Assembly: GCA_964608965.1 (NCBI GenBank)
Contig: CAZSPZ010000014.1
Span: 1 to 44,693, forward strand
Length of the DNA stretch: 44,693 nucleotides
DNA from: UBA10908 sp964608965
Lineage (GTDB): Bacteria > Bacillota > Clostridia > Peptostreptococcales > Anaerovoracaceae
Direction of reading: 5' to 3'
The notes below the pieces were generated by a model. That model saw nothing but the letters and a program-made list of their open reading frames with translations. It did no database searches and was not told the origin of the DNA. A program made the translations under genes and the position numbers. Shown piece after piece: positions 40,724-44,693 of this stretch. Numbering within the stretch: position 1 is the stretch's first letter; every line of letters starts with the position of its first letter.

Positions 40724-42109
40724 TTATTTATATTTTTTGATTTTATGTTGTAGCGTTTGTCTTTTAATCCTTAAGCTGTCTGCCGCCCGCGAAATGTTGC
40801 CGCCGTTGGTTACAATGGCATTTTCTATCATTTCTCTTTCTATTCGTCCCAGATATTGATCCAGGCCTCCCTCGCCCAACGTAAAGATTTCCTGTGCAGG
40901 CAGCGTTTTTCGACGATTGATGATAAGATCTTCATCCCGAAGCACATGCTCTTCCGGATTCATTAAAGACATGGCGGACATGATGATATTTTCGAGTTCC
41001 CTGACATTCCCGGGATAATCGTAGGAAAGCAATTTTTCTTTCGCTGCATCGGCAAGCATCCATACCTGCTTTTCAAATTTATGATTATATTTGTCCATAA
41101 ATTTTTCTGCCAGCAATACGATATCGTCTCTACGCTCTCTTAAAGGCGGCATATATATCTGTATCACAGCAATTCTGTAGAACAGGTCTCTGCGAAGCTT
41201 ACCGGAAGCCAGCAATTCTTCCGCCGGTTCGTTAATCGTGGCAATAATACGCACATCCAAGGGGATATCTCTGGTTCCGCCGACCCTGCGCGTATAGTTT
41301 TCCTGCAAAACCCGTAGGAGTTTACCCTGCAATTCAAGGGGCATCGAGTTAATTTCATCTAGCAGCAGCGTTCCTTCGTCGGCCTGCTCGAAAAGGCCTG
41401 CCCTGTCCACCGCACCCGTAAATCCGCCCTTGGAGGTTCCAAACAAAATTCCCTCCAGAAGACTTCCCGGCACTGCGGCACAATTTTGAGCTAAAAACGG
41501 CTTATCCTTTCGATTGCTGTCGAAGTGAATGCTTTGGGCGATCAGTTCTTTGCCGGTTCCCGTTTCTCCGTATATCATGCACGAAGCTGAGCTTAAAGCG
41601 GCTTTCTTCGCAAGCTGAATCGTTTCAAGAAACTGTTTGTTTTGCCCGAATAAATTAGAAAAATTATATTTTTTTATCTTCTTTTGCTTCGACTTTTTAG
41701 GATCGTCAATTTCCTTTCGAAGCTCTAAGATGGTATCGCTCATCCTTTGAATTTCTGTGATATTCTTTGCGATTTCTACAGCTGCAACCACCTTATCGCC
41801 ATCGACAACGGGAACTGTAGTGTTTATGGTCGTTATTTCCCGGCCGTCTTTGTTAAGGTACGTCTGCTCTTGCCTCCAGGTGCTCTTTTGAAACTCGAGA
41901 GCTTGCAAAAGCGTACTGTTTTCAGCTTTTAAGTTTTTAAACACTTCGGTGAAAGGCTTTTTTATAACATCCTTTCTGTCCATTTTTTCCAGCTGTGCCA
42001 TCGCTTTGTTATATATTACGCTGTTGCCTTCGGGGTCCACGACATGAACGCCCTCGTCTAACAGCTGCAATATGATTTGCAATATCATCTGGTATTCTCT
42101 GTTTTTCAT
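40724..42109 (-). CDS. PAS-domain sigma-54-dependent activator, probable ornithine-responsive regulator
   Basis: 461 residues. A PAS domain (about 10-120: LLDEGVHVVDPEGNSVIYNKAMAQLEKM) leads through a lysine-rich linker to the AAA+ domain with Walker A GETGTGKE (181-188) and GGFTGA (228-233), a variant of the sigma-54-contacting GAFTGA loop seen also in RocR-type regulators. The C-terminal Fis-type helix-turn-helix reads GGNISRAADSLRIKRQTLQHKIKK. It lies directly upstream of the ornithine operon on the same strand; the operon's activator sites are just after its stop codon. An extra site in its own leader suggests autoregulation. Ligand is probably ornithine or a related amino acid. Confidence 0.93.
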   Translation of the reverse strand: MKNREYQMILQIILQLLDEGVHVVDPEGNSVIYNKAMAQLEKMDRKDVIKKPFTEVFKNLKAENSTLLQALEFQKSTWRQEQTYLNKDGREITTINTTVPVVDGDKVVAAVEIAKNITEIQRMSDTILELRKEIDDPKKSKQKKIKKYNFSNLFGQNKQFLETIQLAKKAALSSASCMIYGETGTGKELIAQSIHFDSNRKDKPFLAQNCAAVPGSLLEGILFGTSKGGFTGAVDRAGLFEQADEGTLLLDEINSMPLELQGKLLRVLQENYTRRVGGTRDIPLDVRIIATINEPAEELLASGKLRRDLFYRIAVIQIYMPPLRERRDDIVLLAEKFMDKYNHKFEKQVWMLADAAKEKLLSYDYPGNVRELENIIMSAMSLMNPEEHVLRDEDLIINRRKTLPAQEIFTLGEGGLDQYLGRIEREMIENAIVTNGGNISRAADSLRIKRQTLQHKIKKYK

Positions 42110-42124
42110 AAGTTACCTTCTCCT

Positions 42125-42138
42125 GCAAATTTATTTGC
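42125..42138. promoter_or_regulatory. Candidate autoregulatory site of the ornithine regulator gene
   Basis: GCAAATTTATTTGC, one base from the two sites at 40687-40721. It sits 15-29 nt upstream of the regulator ATG, with a further half site GTGCAAAT nearby (42144-42151), a place suited to repression. A TAAAAT box lies at 42157-42152. Confidence 0.65.
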
Positions 42139-42217
42139 ACCAAGTGCAAATATTTTATCACAATATCATCATATCGCATCAGGTCTTCCGGTACTATCTT
42201 TTTTTCGTTTTATCGGT

Positions 42218-42223
42218 TATAAT
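42218..42223 (+). promoter_or_regulatory. -10 box of the ArsR-family gene
   Basis: TATAAT on the plus strand, about 48 nt before the ATG at 42271, with a T-rich upstream stretch in place of a good -35. Start would be near 42230. Confidence 0.5.
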
Positions 42224-42270
42224 TTCTTGTGACGCTTAGGCGAATACGCATCAAAAGCAAAGAGGACATT

Positions 42271-42588
42271 ATGAGAATCAGAAAAGAATCAGATCAATTT
42301 CAAGAAGAAGAAGTGCTGCTGGTCGCAAAAGCCTCCGACGCACTGGCGCATCCTGCGAGAGTTCGGATATTCAGATATATTTATAACGCCAATATGACCA
42401 GAGAGCCTATATGCAACAAAGACGTGGTTGCCGCTTTTGACTATTCCCAGGCAACGGTTTCCCAGCACATTAAGAAATTGGTGGAATCAGAGCTTCTGCA
42501 TGTGGAAAAGAAAGATAACTTTTCTTACTATTATGTAAATATTGGAATGTTGGGTAAATATCTGAATGCGGTAAAGAAGTTTCAATAA
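42271..42588 (+). CDS. ArsR-family winged-helix regulator
   Basis: 105 residues. The winged helix covers about residues 18-95: KASDALAHPARVRIFRYIYNA, recognition helix KDVVAAFDYSQATVSQHIKKLVESELL, wing KKDNFSYYYVN. No metal-binding CxC motif is present in the recognition helix, so a metal sensor role is not supported. The ATG at 42271 follows GAGG; the upstream GTG at 42229 has no site. It reads away from the ornithine regulator and is monocistronic, ended by a strong terminator. Target and signal are unknown. Confidence 0.88.
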   Translation: MRIRKESDQFQEEEVLLVAKASDALAHPARVRIFRYIYNANMTREPICNKDVVAAFDYSQATVSQHIKKLVESELLHVEKKDNFSYYYVNIGMLGKYLNAVKKFQ

Positions 42589-42599
42589 AAACAAACAAG

Positions 42600-42635
42600 G
42601 CCGGCCGGTTCGAAATGAACCGGCCGGCTTTTTTA
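42600..42635 (+). terminator. Terminator after the ArsR-family gene
   Basis: A 12-bp GC-rich stem (42600-42611 with 42617-42628), GAAAT loop, followed by TTTTTT. Confidence 0.93.
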
Positions 42636-42672
42636 TTAACCTTCTTCCGACTTTGGAGCCTGACGTCGTTAC

Positions 42673-43743
42673 TTATTGCCCTTGCTTCACCAAATCATAT
42701 AGCCTTTTATTTTGATAAATCCGCTCTTTACCTATTTTTTTTGAAGTAAGCAAGCCCTCGCTTTCAAGAGAAGACAGGTAATTCGCAGCAGTCTTTCTTG
42801 TTACTGATAAGCCATTCTCGATATACACAATCTTTGTATAAAACTCGTAAAAAAGCAGATCAATTAGTTCTTTGGAGTATATTTTGGGTAGCTTTTCTTT
42901 TATCTCCATACTCATCATTTCGACTTCGGCATTGATTCTTTTTACTAACTTCAACGTCTCTTCTGCAGTTTCTTCAATACCTTTCAAAATATAGACAATC
43001 CATTCTTCCCAATTTTCATGCGTTCTGACTTCTTGAAGAAGTCTATAGTATGCTGACTTGTTCCTGATTATATAACTACTCAAATAGAGAATAGGACTAT
43101 CGAGTAAGTCCTTTAAAACTAAATAAAGCACGTTTATAATTCTGCCGGTCCTGCCATTACCATCATAAAAGGGATGAATGCTCTCGAATTGATAATGGAT
43201 CACCGCAAGCTTTATTAATGGGTCGATATCTTTATAATCTTCATTGATGTACTTTTCCAGATTGCTTAGAAGTTCTCTGATTTCAGCTTCTCCTTCGGGC
43301 GGCGTATAAACTGTTTCACCGGTTCTTTCGTTTCGAAGTACGGTACCGGTCAACTTCCTTATACCGGCACGATTCTTTTCAACAATTTCTTGGATTTCTA
43401 TCATCATATTTGTTGTAAGCAGTTTATGCGTCCTAACCAACTCATAACCATGCCATAAAGCAGTCCTATAGGTAACAACTTCTTTTGCAGCAGGACTTGC
43501 TCCACTTGCATCACTCATTGCTATATATAGGTCGTCATGCGTTGTTATAATGTTTTCAATTGCAGAGCTATCCTTGGCTTCATTAATCATGACGGCATTG
43601 ATTAGAATGTGTTTATTGGGAATTGTGTCTGCATACCCTTTCAGTTCGGCTAATGCACGATTGGTTCTTGCCAGCTGTTTTAGCACAGCGCTTGTTTCTA
43701 ATTCAACATTTGGTGGCAACATGGGTAATTTTTGTTGGTTCAT
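42673..43743 (-). CDS. Fic-family protein, class II (N-terminal inhibitory helix), with C-terminal winged helix
   Basis: 356 residues. The Fic motif HPFYDGNGRTGR (190-201) has every catalytic residue, so AMP transfer to a target hydroxyl is expected. The N-terminal inhibitory motif S-x3-E-N is present at 59-64 (SSAIEN), which places it in class II, self-inhibited. A C-terminal winged helix (SVTRKTAANYLSSLESEGLLTSKKIGKERIY) suggests DNA binding. The ATG at 43743 has GGGAGG 8 nt upstream. It is monocistronic, without an antitoxin gene next to it, as expected for class II. Target unknown. Confidence 0.93.
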   Translation of the reverse strand: MNQQKLPMLPPNVELETSAVLKQLARTNRALAELKGYADTIPNKHILINAVMINEAKDSSAIENIITTHDDLYIAMSDASGASPAAKEVVTYRTALWHGYELVRTHKLLTTNMMIEIQEIVEKNRAGIRKLTGTVLRNERTGETVYTPPEGEAEIRELLSNLEKYINEDYKDIDPLIKLAVIHYQFESIHPFYDGNGRTGRIINVLYLVLKDLLDSPILYLSSYIIRNKSAYYRLLQEVRTHENWEEWIVYILKGIEETAEETLKLVKRINAEVEMMSMEIKEKLPKIYSKELIDLLFYEFYTKIVYIENGLSVTRKTAANYLSSLESEGLLTSKKIGKERIYQNKRLYDLVKQGQ

Positions 43744-43767
43744 TACGCGTTCCTCCCTTACATGGGT

Positions 43768-43796
43768 ATTGTATTGCAATATTTTACACATGTCAA
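43768..43796 (-). promoter_or_regulatory. Sigma-A promoter of the fic gene
   Basis: Minus strand TTGACA (43796-43791), 17-nt spacer, TACAAT (43773-43768). Leader about 20 nt. Confidence 0.78.
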
Positions 43797-43861
43797 CTGA
43801 ATGTGGGTAATAAATACATAAAACCTACCCTCGCTAAATATATATGTGTAGGCTATTCTAA

Positions 43862-43960
43862 TACCTGCTGTTACCATTCGACCACCTTTTGCGGCCACTC
43901 TGCCACATTCTACTACTTATTAGCAAGGCAAAAAAATTCCAGACCCAGAAGACGGAATTT
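43862..43960. other. Non-coding stretch, possible insertion-sequence end remnant
   Basis: The minus strand of 43875-43910 has short repeats of the type GTGGCnG/GTGGTCG separated by A-rich spacers, like the ends of some IS21-type elements. A short stem AAATTCC/GGAATTT lies at 43934-43960. No reading frame of a transposase is visible. The rest of 43797-43988 shows nothing recognisable. Confidence 0.25.
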
Positions 43961-43988
43961 CGCTAGGTATGGTCCACTCTTACTTATT

Positions 43989-44025
43989 AAAAAACGAAGC
44001 GTATCATTTATGGTACGCTTCGTTT
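43989..44025 (-). terminator. Terminator overlapping the end of rlmH
   Basis: AAAACGAAGCGTA (43991-44003) pairs with TACGCTTCGTTT (44014-44025). The ascending arm includes the last codons of rlmH and the stop codon lies in the loop; a T6 run follows on the minus strand. Confidence 0.88.
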
Positions 44026-44489
44026 CCATTAATCTTAAACGCTCTATAGACCTGCTCCAGCAATACCACCCGCATCATCTGATGCGGAAATGTCATTTTG
44101 GAAAAAGACAGGCGCATGTCTGCCTGCTCCAGCAACTCCTGCGAAAGGCCAAGCGAACCTCCGATGATAAAAACGATATCGCTCTTTCCATCTATGCCAA
44201 GCCCGGAAATTTTTTCCGCAAGGTCAACCGAACTGAATGACTTTCCGTTGACATCCAGTGCGACCAAGTATGTCGAGGGAGATCGGGATATTTTCTTCAA
44301 AATATTCTTGCTCTCTGTATCGATAACAACTTTCTCTCCTGCGCTTCCGGCGTTATCGCTTAAGCGTTCTTCCGGAATTTCGAAGATGGTCAGTTTGCAA
44401 AAGCGACTCAATCGTTTCGAATATTCCTCGACCGCATCGATCCAGTATTTTTCTTTCAGTTTTCCAACGCACAGTACGGTAATATTCAT
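44004..44489 (-). CDS. rlmH: 23S rRNA (pseudouridine1915-N3)-methyltransferase RlmH
   Basis: 161 residues, standard for RlmH, a SPOUT-class methyltransferase acting on pseudouridine 1915 of helix 69 in the assembled ribosome. N-terminus MNITVLCVGKLKEKYWIDAVEEYSKRLSRF and the knot motifs VFIIGGSLGLSQELLEQAD and SKMTFPHQMMRVVLLEQVYRAFKI are characteristic. It follows the HtrA-type protease gene after 3 nt, a common arrangement in Clostridia. The message ends in the overlapping hairpin terminator. Confidence 0.97.
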   Translation of the reverse strand: MNITVLCVGKLKEKYWIDAVEEYSKRLSRFCKLTIFEIPEERLSDNAGSAGEKVVIDTESKNILKKISRSPSTYLVALDVNGKSFSSVDLAEKISGLGIDGKSDIVFIIGGSLGLSQELLEQADMRLSFSKMTFPHQMMRVVLLEQVYRAFKINGNEAYHK

Positions 44490-44492
44490 CGG

Positions 44493-44693
44493 CTAAAGCG
44501 TTGTGATGTCATTGGTCAAAACAACGGTAACGGTCTTTTCCGCTTTGTCGCGAAGAACGGTTAATTCCACCGAATCGCCCGGTCGATAAGAAACTAAGAG
44601 TGTATTGAGCTTATTCATGGTACCCACTTGTGTGCCCTCGAATTCCAGAATCACATCCCCGGTTTTTATTCCGGCATCTTCTGCTCCGCCACC
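44493..44693 (-). CDS. HtrA/DegP-type serine protease, C-terminal PDZ domain (truncated by window edge)
   Basis: Only the last 66 residues are in the window. They form most of a PDZ domain: GAEDAGIKTGDVILEFEGTQVGTMNKLNTLLVSYRPGDSVELTVLRDKAEKTVTVVL. The protease domain lies outside, so the full architecture is inferred from the PDZ type and from the rlmH neighbour. Envelope-located protein quality control is the usual role. Confidence 0.8.
   Translation of the reverse strand, partial: GGGAEDAGIKTGDVILEFEGTQVGTMNKLNTLLVSYRPGDSVELTVLRDKAEKTVTVVLTNDITTL

Overview
The window looks like chromosome from an anaerobic, amino-acid-fermenting member of the Clostridia. The signs are a complete oxidative ornithine pathway built on a B12/PLP aminomutase, single-chain pyruvate:ferredoxin oxidoreductase, a 4-hydroxybutyryl-CoA dehydratase-type enzyme, an oxygen-sensitive iron-sulfur L-serine dehydratase, two methionine gamma-lyase-like enzymes, formate-tetrahydrofolate ligase, sigma-54 enhancer-binding regulators and GGAGG ribosome binding sites. 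By gene content a relative of the Anaerovorax/Emergencia group or of Peptostreptococcaceae is plausible, but no marker here fixes the genus. No prophage, complete insertion sequence or CRISPR array was seen. One 100-N scaffold gap lies at 21053-21152.

Layout. Positions 1-1418 (minus): AEC-type carrier and malic enzyme (partial), a likely malate uptake and decarboxylation pair. Positions 1613-9517 (minus): an operon of 4-hydroxybutyryl-CoA dehydratase, aminotransferase and PFOR, with a sigma-54 promoter, two palindromic upstream sites and its presumed PAS/AAA+ activator gene. Positions 9614-13726 (minus): lactate-racemase-like LarA, a two-subunit UxaA-type dehydratase and a methionine gamma-lyase, with a divergent LysR gene (13860-14750). 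Positions 14786-17780 (plus): a second gamma-lyase and the two subunits of L-serine dehydratase. Positions 17793-19454 (minus): fhs. Positions 19564-20894 (plus): a CDF metal exporter followed 17 nt later by tRNA-Pro(CGG).

Positions 20841-21444 hold the most unusual DNA. There is a 19-bp copy of the tRNA 3' end, two unrelated terminator hairpins in equivalent places, a duplicated flanking block whose stem shows a compensatory change, and 91-bp structured tandem repeats interrupted by the gap. Positions 21434-25662 (minus): an iron-sulfur/ATPase cluster (NifU-like, Mrp-NifX fusion, two MinD-type ATPases with inserted ferredoxin, NifX-like protein, DUF134 regulator) resembling the Desulfovibrio ORP gene set. 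Positions 25766-30722: a CRP/FNR regulator, a CoA-disulfide-reductase/rhodanese/TusA/DsrE fusion, a divided permease and a hot-dog thioesterase.

Positions 30788-40623 (minus): ornithine fermentation operon ord-ortA-ortB-oraS-oraE-mutL-eamA-orr-HD, from a consensus sigma-54 promoter. Its presumed activator gene lies directly upstream, and three 14-bp palindromes (two before the operon, one before the regulator) are candidate operators. Positions 42271-44693: an ArsR-type regulator, a class II Fic protein, rlmH and the end of an HtrA-type protease gene.

How the genes fit together (inference). L-ornithine is racemised, carbon-skeleton-rearranged, deaminated and thiolysed to acetyl-CoA and alanine. 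Serine, and probably cysteine or methionine, are split to 2-oxoacids. PFOR oxidises pyruvate (and possibly 2-oxobutyrate) to acyl-CoA with reduced ferredoxin, and the dehydratase makes crotonyl-CoA that can serve as electron sink. The two sigma-54 activators probably sense substrates of their neighbouring operons.
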